Notes under the pieces: model-generated
The model's input: only the letters and a program-made list of their open reading frames with translations
Databases searched by the model: none
Told to the model about the DNA's origin: nothing
Assembly (NCBI GenBank): GCA_018715225.1
Contig: DVMB01000002.1
Location: forward strand, 1-29,738
Origin: Candidatus Onthoplasma faecigallinarum
GTDB taxonomy: Bacteria; Bacillota; Clostridia; Christensenellales; UBA1242
DNA length: 29,738 nucleotides
Direction of reading: 5' to 3'
Part shown: in pieces, positions 7,921 through 15,046 of the stretch
Layout: every line of letters begins with the position of its first letter
How positions within the stretch are numbered: position 1 is the first letter of the stretch
Made by a program: the position numbers and the translations under genes

Positions 7921-9054
7921 TTAAACATATTGCGAAATATCCATACTTCGGATTGCTTTTTGTGGATGCTTGAACACTTCATCTAAAACCAAATCTGTGT
8001 ATTTACCAAATAATGGACCACTAATAGTTTCAATTACATCTAATCCACTCATGGTAAGATTTGCTTCTATGATTATAGGTTTATAATTCTTATCTATAGC
8101 GATATCCCAACCTATTAATCTAAAATGAGGTAATCTTTGTGCTGCTTTTTTAATAAGACTGTAAATTTCAGTTAAGCAATTTATCTTGACTTGTTTGAAT
8201 TCTCCACCATCAGGATGCTTTAAATATTTGTTACCAAAAGCATCGTATGCAAAATTTGACAAAGTTCCATCACTATTTAATTTACAATAGATTCCACCAA
8301 AGCTTGCATTATCTACAATTGCATTGCCAATACCAATCCTAAAAGCGAATGCCGGCAATATCTCTATTGTATTATTAATTAACAATGTCATAATTCTTAT
8401 TGTATTTAATGACTGCGGATGCAACAAAGCGGTATCCATAGACTGCATAACTATCTCTTGAAATATCAAATTTTGCATGGTTGTTTTATTAAAAAATTCA
8501 TTTATTTCTTCTTTAGATGCTTTCCTGAAAATTTTTATTCCTTTTCCCCCATAAGATGCCATACTTGGTTTTACAATAAAATCTTGTTTTGCCAACAATA
8601 TTTTAAGCGCCTTTTCTTTATCTATTATCTGATAGTTTTTGTCAAGATAAATTCCGTTAATTTTTCTTAAATAAGTTTTGGGCATATTTAGCCCTTTGAA
8701 ATATATGTCAAAATAATTTTTATCCGCTATACCTGGCTCAATTTGCCTATTATTCAAATAAGGATCAATATAACCTGCAAATATATCGTCAGGTATAAAT
8801 CTAATATCGAATTTACCAGTTTTGTCAATATAATACCTATGATAACTTAGATCTATTTTTGGTAAATACTTATTCCAATATTTTCTTATTTTTTGCTTTT
8901 CTTCTTTTGTTAATTTCTTAGTATCTTTGTTGAAAATTTTGTGAGAGTCTTTATTAAAACAATATTGTCCCTGTTTAGCTATAGTCTTAAATAAATTATC
9001 GTATTTTTTTACGATTTTATTATAAGATTTCTTTTCGTATTTTGTAAGTCCCAT
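7921..9054 (-). CDS. Sugar-transfer-associated ATP-grasp protein
   Basis: 377 residues, recognised as the ATP-grasp family named after its frequent occurrence in sugar-transfer gene clusters. Seen: FIVKPSMASYGGKGIKIF (about 154-171) as the nucleotide-binding strand and glycine loop, the SLNTIRIMTLL segment, DNASFGGIYCKLNSDGTL, and the C-terminal GWDIAIDKNYKPIIIEANL with the E-x-N metal ligands of ATP-grasp enzymes. The N-terminal 100 residues are lysine- and tyrosine-rich and match nothing I know. The start is set by GAGGTG that also contains the stop codon of the upstream gene (1-nt gap), indicating tight coupling. It is the second ATP-grasp in the operon, so two ligation steps are plausible. 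The real substrates of this family are mostly unknown. Confidence 0.85.
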   Translation of the reverse strand: MGLTKYEKKSYNKIVKKYDNLFKTIAKQGQYCFNKDSHKIFNKDTKKLTKEEKQKIRKYWNKYLPKIDLSYHRYYIDKTGKFDIRFIPDDIFAGYIDPYLNNRQIEPGIADKNYFDIYFKGLNMPKTYLRKINGIYLDKNYQIIDKEKALKILLAKQDFIVKPSMASYGGKGIKIFRKASKEEINEFFNKTTMQNLIFQEIVMQSMDTALLHPQSLNTIRIMTLLINNTIEILPAFAFRIGIGNAIVDNASFGGIYCKLNSDGTLSNFAYDAFGNKYLKHPDGGEFKQVKINCLTEIYSLIKKAAQRLPHFRLIGWDIAIDKNYKPIIIEANLTMSGLDVIETISGPLFGKYTDLVLDEVFKHPQKAIRSMDISQYV

Positions 9055-9055
9055 A

Positions 9056-10051
9056 TTACACCTCTAACCATTCAGACAATTTTTTTTCAATAGAAGCGTC
9101 AATCAAATCGTTTTTTCTCATCCAATCGTCATCAAAAACTCTATCGAGATATTTTTCCCCTCCGTCACAAGTTAGAATAACCGCCACTCCTTTGCCAGAT
9201 TTTTTATGTATATCTTCAATTGCTTTAAAAATTACACCACCTGCTGAACCACCAATTAATATACCTAATGATTTAGCAAGAAATCTACAAGTATTAAAAG
9301 CTTCTTTATCTGTAGCATAATAATTTTTATCTATTAAACTATAATCTATAATTGGAGGAATTTCAGCATCAGGCGGATTTCCCGTTCCAGATTGGAAATA
9401 TGGTCCTCCCTCACCTCCAAATATTATCGACCCCTTAGGTTCTATTGCATTTATCTTTGATTTTAAACCATATTTTTTTAATCCCAATGCAGTTCCACAT
9501 ATTGATCCGCCAGTTCCAATAGCAGTGTATAGTTCATCTATCTCTCCAACTTCATCTACTAATTCTTTTGCTAATGTATCAATATACGCATCTCTATTAT
9601 TTATATTCTCATGTTGTCGTGGGACAAAAGAATTTGGTATTTTTTTTGACAACTCCAATGCTTTTTTCTCTCTTTCAACAACTGCTACTTCATCTAATTT
9701 TTTGTCATCTCCTACTAACACAATGTCTCCACCATATGCTTTTATAATTTTTATTTTATCAATAGATGCATGATGATCAACAACTGCAATAAAGCGATAA
9801 CCTTTAATAGCCGATATCAAAGCAAGTCCTGTTGCAGTATTTCCTGAAGATGACTCTATTATAGTTCCTCCCGGATGCAACTTACCTTCTTTTTCTGCTT
9901 GACAAATCATATTTAAAGCCATTCTATCTTTCATTGATTGTCCAGGATTGAATTTTTCAAGTTTTAAATACACTTTCCATGCACTATTTTTTATTTTTAT
10001 TTCTAATAATGGGGTGTTGCCTATTAACTCAATCATTGATTTTACTATCAT
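9056..10051 (-). CDS. CysK/SbnA-like PLP enzyme (fold type II)
   Basis: 331 residues of the cysteine synthase/cystathionine beta-synthase group. These enzymes eliminate an acetyl or phosphate group from an activated serine and add a nucleophile such as sulfide, or an amine in the SbnA-type synthases that lead to 2,3-diaminopropionate. Seen: INTPLL-type opening IGNTPLLEI, PLP lysine K41 in NPGQSMKDR, the substrate loop ESSSGNT (66-72), the phosphate cradle GTGGS (179-183) and GGSAGG near the C-terminus. The end overlaps nothing, but the start overlaps the preceding decarboxylase gene by 23 nt. Being locked in an operon with ATP-grasp ligases and an aminomutase argues against a role in routine cysteine synthesis and for a building-block role, which is inference. 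Confidence 0.85.
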   Translation of the reverse strand: MIVKSMIELIGNTPLLEIKIKNSAWKVYLKLEKFNPGQSMKDRMALNMICQAEKEGKLHPGGTIIESSSGNTATGLALISAIKGYRFIAVVDHHASIDKIKIIKAYGGDIVLVGDDKKLDEVAVVEREKKALELSKKIPNSFVPRQHENINNRDAYIDTLAKELVDEVGEIDELYTAIGTGGSICGTALGLKKYGLKSKINAIEPKGSIIFGGEGGPYFQSGTGNPPDAEIPPIIDYSLIDKNYYATDKEAFNTCRFLAKSLGILIGGSAGGVIFKAIEDIHKKSGKGVAVILTCDGGEKYLDRVFDDDWMRKNDLIDASIEKKLSEWLEV

Positions 10052-11318
10052 TTTCTTCGTCTTCTCCTATAATATAACCACATTTCTCTTTAATAACATA
10101 ATATTTTTTTACCAATGGTATTTTATGAAACATTGATTCATTAGAATCCATTTGATATGCAGCAGTATTATAGTAAATTAGATAGTCACCTTTAAGAGGC
10201 TTATGTGGAAACTTTATCTTCCTCCAAGTTAACATATCCTGCTCTAAACAAAGATTCCCAGCCACTGATGCATAATAATCCTTGTTATTTCTATTATGTT
10301 TGCGCGGTATTAATTTAGGTTCTATTAAATAATCCGTATTAAACCATTGCTCAGATAAACAATTTATATTGCCATTTGTAATTATAATATTATCACCATT
10401 ATATAACTCTTTTACATATTCTACTTTATAAATAGAAATACCACAATTGTCCAACAAACTGCGTCCTGGTTCTACATATATTTGTATATCAGCCAAATCT
10501 TTTTTAGTTTCTTTTAATATCTCTTCTAAAAATTTTTCACCGACAATTTTACTGTAATAAGGATAGAAATCTTTAAAATCTTTATCTTTAAAAAACATAT
10601 GTTTATTAATATTAAAATTAAAGTTTTCCCAATCAAATTTAGAACAATAATTTATTGGTATTCCACCACCGATATCTATAAATTTAATTGTATTTATATT
10701 GTTTTTTCGAATTAATTTTACTAATTCTTTTATAGCTTTTATCCTTGCATCAATACTATAATTATTAAAATGAAATAACAATCCCTCTAATGTAATATTG
10801 GAATTTTTTATAATTTTTAAACAATCTGAAATATTCTCTTTGTTAATACCAAATCTACTAATATCTCCCTGTAAATTAGATATCCTCAATGAAATTTTTG
10901 CTTTTAACCTCATACGTTTAATATTTTTTAATTCTTCAATATCATCTACACTAACAATACAATTATTCAAAATCGCTAATCTCAAATAATTATTTGATTT
11001 TGCAGGTCCCGTTGCAATAATTTTATTTGTATATTTTAATGCATCTTTTAATTCATATTCACTAGAAACCTCTATCCCACATCCTGTGCTGGCAGCATAT
11101 TTTAAGAATGTATATGCTTTATTTACTTTACAAGAAAAAAAGATGTTATTACTCATACCATATTTCGAGAAAACATCTTTAAATCTTTTAATATTAATCA
11201 AAAAATTATCTATAAATAAAATATTAACTGGCGAGTCAAACAACGCAAATAAATTATTATCTGCCACAAAATTATCTACTATGTTATTTGATTTATTTTC
11301 AATTTTAATATAATTCAT
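10029..11318 (-). CDS. Fold type III PLP decarboxylase (DAP/ornithine decarboxylase-like)
   Basis: 429 residues, first gene of the operon. The alanine-racemase-fold decarboxylases act on diaminopimelate, ornithine, arginine or related substrates. Seen: PLP lysine K64 in FFSCKVNKAY, SRFGINK, GLLFHFNNY in the position of the usual HxHxG segment, the glycine-rich IDIGGGIP (about 214-221), EPGR (283-286) that holds the PLP phosphate, and C357-L-E359-Q-D361 in place of the family's CESGD, with Y388. The HxHxG motif is changed and its second His lost, so this is not a standard LysA. SbnH-like or Y4yA-like relatives of specialised pathways are possible. The promoter at 11348-11376 lies about 30 nt upstream. 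Confidence 0.83.
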   Translation of the reverse strand: MNYIKIENKSNNIVDNFVADNNLFALFDSPVNILFIDNFLINIKRFKDVFSKYGMSNNIFFSCKVNKAYTFLKYAASTGCGIEVSSEYELKDALKYTNKIIATGPAKSNNYLRLAILNNCIVSVDDIEELKNIKRMRLKAKISLRISNLQGDISRFGINKENISDCLKIIKNSNITLEGLLFHFNNYSIDARIKAIKELVKLIRKNNINTIKFIDIGGGIPINYCSKFDWENFNFNINKHMFFKDKDFKDFYPYYSKIVGEKFLEEILKETKKDLADIQIYVEPGRSLLDNCGISIYKVEYVKELYNGDNIIITNGNINCLSEQWFNTDYLIEPKLIPRKHNRNNKDYYASVAGNLCLEQDMLTWRKIKFPHKPLKGDYLIYYNTAAYQMDSNESMFHKIPLVKKYYVIKEKCGYIIGEDEENDSKIND

Positions 11319-11347
11319 ACAAAACTCAATAAAATATACTCATAGAT

Positions 11348-11376
11348 ATATTACAATATTTTTTTGATATTGTAAA
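11348..11376 (-). promoter_or_regulatory. Operon promoter with overlapping inverted-repeat operator
   Basis: Minus strand TTTACA (11376-11371), 17-nt spacer, TAATAT (11353-11348). A perfect 9-bp inverted repeat, TTACAATAT (11351-11359) and ATATTGTAA (11367-11375) with a 7-nt spacer, lies across both hexamers. Its position would block polymerase if bound, so it is a candidate operator for the biosynthetic operon. No regulator gene is visible nearby. Confidence 0.7.
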
Positions 11377-11496
11377 GAAATTTTCAATAAATTTTATAAT
11401 TCCATCTATGAACTTTTAAATTTAAAACATTAAGTTAATTTGATAAGTAAAAGCAAAATCTATTTTTTCACTTTGATTAAAACCATTTGATTTGCT

Positions 11497-11891
11497 TTAA
11501 TGATCTTTACCTAAAAATACAATTTTAAAAATTTCTAATTTTGCTCCATCATCTAAATCCTTTAAATTTGCTCTCTCATACATTTTCCAATCTTCTACTA
11601 AAATTTGATTACGATTTGTTAACAATAAATAGCCAAGTTCAAACAAGGGTTCGGATGCTTTTATTAAATCGTTCCACTTGTTAAATCCCGCGAGTAAAGC
11701 GATAATGTGTTGCGAATTCATTAGAGTAAATTTACCATTATCGCTAATATCAAAATCTACAAGTATTTCTTCAAAATCATTAAAAAAACATGGTTATATT
11801 CATAAAAGCTTTCGTCTTCATTGTAATATTGCGTTTTATAATCTTTAAAAAGATTCTTTGCTTGTTGTTTGAAAAATTCAATATTTATCAT
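11497..11891 (-). pseudogene. Conserved-looking small protein gene broken by a frameshift at a T7 tract
   Basis: An ATG at 11891 with an AAGGATT ribosome site opens a frame that reads 40 residues (MINIEFFKQQAKNLF...) and stops at TAG after a run of seven T on the minus strand (11783-11789). One extra T would join it to the second frame, continuing FFNDFEEILVDFD and then the open frame 11497-11721 (MNSQHIIALLAGFNKWNDL...), giving a protein of about 131 residues with no interruption. The reconstructed protein is acidic and helical, with an AGFNKWNDLIKASE segment that I have seen in uncharacterised accessory-element proteins; no function is assigned. The break could be a real pseudogene, polymerase slippage at the T tract, or an assembly error. 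It lies inside the direct-repeat bracket. Confidence 0.7.
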
Positions 11892-11920
11892 AACATAATC
11901 CTTATCTTATATTTTGACCT

Positions 11921-11962
11921 ATTGTCTAAACATTTTTGCATCCGTAAACTTTTTTAGACAAT
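11921..11962. repeat. 10-bp perfect inverted repeat upstream of the broken gene
   Basis: ATTGTCTAAA (11921-11930) and TTTAGACAAT (11953-11962), 22-nt spacer. No T-run follows on either side, so a protein-binding site is likelier than a terminator. Confidence 0.5.
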
Positions 11963-12070
11963 TAATCTTAACAGAATAAAGAATGTATTATCTTTTTTGG
12001 CTGATAAAATCTTTGCACGGACGAGCAAGCTTGCCAATAAACTTATAAATATAGTAACAAAAATCTTATT

Positions 12071-12210
12071 TTGAGTCAACTAAATTTTTATATTATATTA
12101 AAGCGGTTCTTTTCCATAATTCACATAATACTGAAGTGAATCACAAAGTGGTCACTTCATAAAATACATAATTTAATCGTGTTAAAATTGACACGATTTT
12201 TTATTTTTTT
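12071..12210 (+). ncRNA. Candidate small RNA (about 100 nt) with promoter and terminator
   Basis: The 380 nt between the broken gene and the next CDS hold a compact transcription unit without an ORF. TTGAGT (12071-12076), 17-nt spacer and TATATT (12094-12099) form a promoter with a start near 12106. A hairpin TGAAGTGA (12132-12139)/TCACTTCA (12152-12159) follows. An 8-bp stem AATCGTGT (12175-12182)/ACACGATT (12191-12198) followed by TTTTATTTTTTT is a good terminator. No gene upstream on this strand needs that terminator. A new promoter for the next gene starts ten bases later. The predicted RNA is about 100 nt. No known RNA family is recognised. Confidence 0.5.
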
Positions 12211-12219
12211 GAGACATTC

Positions 12220-12248
12220 TTGCGTTTATCTACGCTTTTTGTTATAAT
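12220..12248 (+). promoter_or_regulatory. Promoter of the ADP-ribosyltransferase-like gene
   Basis: TTGCGT (12220-12225), 17-nt spacer, TATAAT (12243-12248), 23 nt before the ATG. Confidence 0.75.
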
Positions 12249-12271
12249 TAATTAACCGAAAGGAAATTAAT

Positions 12272-12883
12272 ATGAAACTATATCATGGAAGTTCAATCAA
12301 TATAAAAGACGAATACTTATCACCTCACAAGCCATTTAAAACTTATGATTATAAATCATCAATATTTTTTTCTGACAAAATTGAAATCGCTTTGCTGTAT
12401 TCAATTAATCCTATTAGGAATTACATTAAATTAAATAATAAAGAAGAAAAGGCGAATGCTTTTTCTAGTTATTTTAAATTTGATAGAGAAAATAATATAA
12501 CTATTCTCTATGAATGTTATAAAGGTATGCTTAACGAAGTTTATAATAACCCGTCTTATATTTATATTGTAGATGTTGAAGAATCAGTTGCAAATGAACA
12601 TATTGAATTTAATTCGTATAGATTTTTTGCTCCTATTAAATACTTAAAGAAAATATATATACCGAATGTCTTAGATGAGCTTTTAAAACTAGAAAAGAAA
12701 GATAAAATTAAAATTATTCGATTTGAAGATATGTCATTCAATGTTAAAAATGAATTATATGATAGTATAAGTGATAGAGCAAACTCTTGCGAACACCAAT
12801 GCGAAATAGATTTTTTTAAAGAGAAATTTAAAAATGTGCAAACAATTCAAAATTATTTAAGACTTAAAAATGATGAAGACTAA
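12272..12883 (+). CDS. Putative ADP-ribosyltransferase-fold protein (function unassigned)
   Basis: 203 residues, with a GAAAGGAAA ribosome site and its own promoter. The protein opens with MKLYHGSS, like the LYHGT/LYHGS start of several small proteins with the ADP-ribosyltransferase/PARP-like fold (strand 1 with the NAD-contacting H-G). An IFFSDKIEIALLYS segment (about 31-44) resembles the second conserved block (F-x-x-x-x-x-A) of that fold. IYIVDVEE (about 97-104) could be a further core strand. The C-terminal third is charged and helical. No signal peptide or membrane segment is seen. It is the only plus-strand gene inside the repeat bracket and sits beside the candidate small RNA. A toxin or phage-defence role is possible but unproven. 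Confidence 0.55.
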   Translation: MKLYHGSSINIKDEYLSPHKPFKTYDYKSSIFFSDKIEIALLYSINPIRNYIKLNNKEEKANAFSSYFKFDRENNITILYECYKGMLNEVYNNPSYIYIVDVEESVANEHIEFNSYRFFAPIKYLKKIYIPNVLDELLKLEKKDKIKIIRFEDMSFNVKNELYDSISDRANSCEHQCEIDFFKEKFKNVQTIQNYLRLKNDED

Positions 12884-12916
12884 TTTTACAAAATATTGAT
12901 AAACAGAGATTAAAAT

Positions 12917-12948
12917 AAAAAAATTACTATATACTTTGTATATAGTAA
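12917..12948 (-). terminator. Terminator of the 14066-13045 gene pair
   Basis: On the minus strand an 11-bp perfect stem TTACTATATAC/GTATATAGTAA with a 3-nt loop is followed by seven T residues. It ends transcription coming from the minus-strand pair beyond 13045. Confidence 0.75.
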
Positions 12949-12988
12949 AAATGTCAATTTTATGTGTTCTATTGAGGTAATACGCGCT

Positions 12989-13036
12989 CAGCCAATACCC
13001 CCAACTGAACTACTTTGGTTCAGTTGTTTTTTATAA
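12989..13036 (+). repeat. Direct repeat, right copy (tRNA-Gln 3' tail plus terminator), attR-like
   Basis: 46 of 48 bp match 3174-3221. It contains the tRNA 3'-terminal CAGCCA and the whole terminator (CAACTGAAC 13002-13010 / GTTCAGTTG 13018-13026, then six T) but no tRNA body upstream. Together with the left copy it brackets about 9.8 kb. Confidence 0.7.
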
Positions 13037-13044
13037 TACAACTA

Positions 13045-13530
13045 TTATTCTAGCACCTTTAAATCATCCACATCAACAACTATACAATCACCATAAAAGT
13101 TTCCATTTTTGTCAACCCAAGAGAAATCTACTTCCACTTGATTTTGTATGGCGTAATTTGAAATGACACAGCCTTTGTTCCCTTTATGTACGCCAAATTT
13201 AGAATATTTTTCATCTTCAATCAACAACTCAACCAAATCGTATTCTTTTATATTTGGATATTTTAATTTGTCATGTTTTTCTTGATCTAAGTTTTTTATA
13301 AAATTATTAAGATTAGTTAGCTCTCCCGTTGGGAATTCTCCTATCGTTTTTAAAAATTTTGTGTTGACATTTGCGACTGCATAATCTCCCATGTTTTTTT
13401 CATTAAAGAATAATACAGAGGCAATATTATTTTCCAATTTAATAATAGTACCTTTACTTTCTTTAAATATGCCTTTCTCTTCTAAATATTCAAGCGAATT
13501 AATCAGTTGAACAAAATCATAAATTTTCAT
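13045..13530 (-). CDS. Immunity-like protein with two SH3-like repeats
   Basis: 161 residues made of two related halves: residues 1-60 (IYDFVQLINSLEYLEEKGIF...) and about 96-161 (EYDLVELLIEDEKYSKFGVHKG). Each shows the pattern YD-x-V-x-L, Y-x-x-x-G-[IV], KG-x-x-G-x-[IV], ending in a beta-rich V-x-F segment. This small beta-barrel (SH3/KOW-like, DUF4926-like) module is common next to polymorphic toxins in Firmicutes, where such proteins act as immunity factors. Its ATG overlaps the stop of the upstream gene (TAATG), so the two are translated together. No signal or membrane segment. An immunity role is inferred from domain and coupling; the target toxin may no longer be functional. Confidence 0.6.
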   Translation of the reverse strand: MKIYDFVQLINSLEYLEEKGIFKESKGTIIKLENNIASVLFFNEKNMGDYAVANVNTKFLKTIGEFPTGELTNLNNFIKNLDQEKHDKLKYPNIKEYDLVELLIEDEKYSKFGVHKGNKGCVISNYAIQNQVEVDFSWVDKNGNFYGDCIVVDVDDLKVLE

Positions 13531-14066
13531 TATTTATCTCCCATTGGTGTGTTACAGTTTAATAAACCTTCTGGATAAACTTTCCAACCACTTATAAATT
13601 CAATACTTCTTCCATTTTTATGTATTAATATAGGAATATTAATATTTTGACCATAAATATCTAAATTTTTTAAAACATAATTTCCATGCATATATTTTTC
13701 TTTTGCTTGTTTTTCAAATTCGTTTTTTAATTCATAAGAGTCTTCAATATTGAAGCCAAGCATTTCAAATAAATCTCGTTTGCCATTGTCAGCGTATTTA
13801 TCAGCAAAAATATATTCTGTAAATTTTTCAATTGGACAAACCGTATTAACATTGTAAATTAAAGTTGAATTTGAAACATTTTCAATATAACAATGGCAAT
13901 GTGAATGCAATAATCCGTAAGTATTATTAATATCTCCAGGCATATTATACTTGGCAAAATAACAGCCAGACAAAGCTGTGCATCTTAAACAATGTCCAAA
14001 CAACATTGCCCATATTCTCATAAGCCATCTCACTAAATTGGGTGAATTTGGAATACTCACATGCAT
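13530..14066 (-). CDS. Probable C-terminal remnant of a MuF-type polymorphic toxin (DUF6883-like domain)
   Basis: The frame from ATG 14066 gives 178 residues. Residues about 25-65 carry CLRCTALSGCYF followed by SHCHCYIENV, the Cys/His spacing found at the end of phage MuF/SPP1-gp7-like minor head domains that often head polymorphic toxins. From about residue 77 the chain (CPIEKFTEYIF, F-x-MLGF, QAKEKYMHGNYVL, YGQNINIPI, FISGW, NTPMGDK) resembles the DUF6883 toxin-type domain. The first 25 residues (MHVSIPNSPNL...) look unlike protein. The neighbouring frame there reads MDACEYSKFTQFSEMAYENM, far more natural, so the gene has probably suffered compensating frameshifts. There is no convincing ribosome site at 14066. 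It is likely decayed at the N-terminus, with an immunity-like partner overlapping its stop. Confidence 0.5.
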   Translation of the reverse strand: MHVSIPNSPNLVRWLMRIWAMLFGHCLRCTALSGCYFAKYNMPGDINNTYGLLHSHCHCYIENVSNSTLIYNVNTVCPIEKFTEYIFADKYADNGKRDLFEMLGFNIEDSYELKNEFEKQAKEKYMHGNYVLKNLDIYGQNINIPILIHKNGRSIEFISGWKVYPEGLLNCNTPMGDK

Positions 14067-14412
14067 CCATTGGATAAAAGATATATCAACGACTTTCCCA
14101 TCAACTTCTCTAAATTAAAAAAACTCCCATACTCTACCTCAATAAGTGTTTAACTAAAAAAATTCAAAATTGACCTCAATATGCCACTGATAGTATATAT
14201 AATATATCAAAATTAGTAATAATTTTCAAGTGTTCTACCCATATCACTTCTATTCCTAATCTTAATTTAAATTATAAATATTACTAGAGATATAACTAAA
14301 TAATTTTTATATATCAAAAAAAATTTAAATAAATAGCCTAAAGTTGTGTGTATGGATAACATCTTTTTTTGTTTAGTAATACAGAAAATGCCAACTATAT
14401 TTTTTATAGCTA
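14067..14412. other. Non-coding AT-rich gap, with decayed coding traces near 14067-14130
   Basis: On the minus strand short open pieces in different frames (for example GSFFNLEKLMGKSL and REVDGKVVDISFIQW) abut the toxin-like gene and look like fragments of its lost N-terminus. The remainder to 14412 has no gene or clear signal. Confidence 0.45.
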
Positions 14413-14441
14413 TTGACATTGGCGAATTTATCTATTAAAAT
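14413..14441 (+). promoter_or_regulatory. Promoter of the leucine-rich-repeat gene
   Basis: TTGACA (14413-14418), 17-nt spacer, TAAAAT (14436-14441), about 30 nt before the ATG at 14473. Confidence 0.82.
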
Positions 14442-14472
14442 AAATATAGAGATATGGGAGGAGGAGTCCGCT

Positions 14473-14958
14473 ATGAGTAATATTTTTTATAGAAAACAAT
14501 ACAAAAAAATCGGGTCGGTAAAATCTGGCATGGAAATAGTAATTGATACGCCAAAAGTTACACGAGATCTTATTGAATACATAATTGAATACGAACGTCC
14601 TAGAGTAATATCTTTCACAGATAAAGTAAAAATTATAGACGAAAACTGCTTTTATCATATGAATGTTGATTATATCAGTTTCAACTCTGCTATCAACATT
14701 GAAGAAATACGTACCGCCGCATTCAAAAAAGCTTTTAGATTGCACTGTGTCGATTGCTTCGAGAATGTAGAAAAAATAGATGAATCAGCTTTTGAAGAAG
14801 CCAAAAGCGAAGATTCATTATATATGCCAAATGTAAAACAAATTCCAGCAAAATGCTTTAAGAATGCAAAATTTTTGTCAGTCATTGTTCCAAACGCTGA
14901 ACAGATTGCAGACGATGCAATGGACGGCTTGCAGGTAGAAAACTCAATAAATGTTTAA
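14473..14958 (+). CDS. BspA-type leucine-rich-repeat protein (LRR_5), short
   Basis: 161 residues from the ATG at 14473, which follows a strong GGGAGGAGG site; an ATG at 14413 overlaps the promoter and is rejected. Repeats of the BspA/LRR_5 kind are visible: ISFTDKVKIIDENCFYHM, YISFNSAINIEEIRTAAF, CFENVEKIDESAFEEA, LYMPNVKQIPAKCFKN, VIVPNAEQIADDAM. Each pairs a hydrophobic strand with I-x-x-x-[AC]-F. In other bacteria such proteins are often surface adhesins, but this one has no signal peptide, anchor or membrane segment and only about five repeats, so it is probably cytoplasmic. It stands alone between the toxin remnant and the phage module. Binding partner unknown. Confidence 0.75.
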   Translation: MSNIFYRKQYKKIGSVKSGMEIVIDTPKVTRDLIEYIIEYERPRVISFTDKVKIIDENCFYHMNVDYISFNSAINIEEIRTAAFKKAFRLHCVDCFENVEKIDESAFEEAKSEDSLYMPNVKQIPAKCFKNAKFLSVIVPNAEQIADDAMDGLQVENSINV

Positions 14959-15013
14959 TTTGTAATTAAACTAACAATATTACTATCCTTAGCAATGAAA
15001 ATACAATTTTATT

Positions 15014-15046
15014 AAAAAAATAACTAGAGCGAGGGCTCTAGTTATT
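15014..15046 (-). terminator. Terminator of the phage head operon, stem containing the holin stop codon
   Basis: A 12-bp perfect stem AATAACTAGAGC/GCTCTAGTTATT with a 4-nt loop is followed on the minus strand by seven T. The holin TAG stop (15040-15038) is inside the stem. On the plus strand the hairpin may also end the leucine-rich-repeat transcript, but no T-run follows there. Confidence 0.87.

Noticed and set aside
12989..13036. Second tRNA-Gln gene
   Set aside because: Only the last six tRNA bases and the terminator are present; the upstream bases do not fold into T- or anticodon arms.
14428..14885. Two minus-strand frames opposite the leucine-rich-repeat gene
   Set aside because: They are shadows of a gene with its own promoter, ribosome site and repeats.
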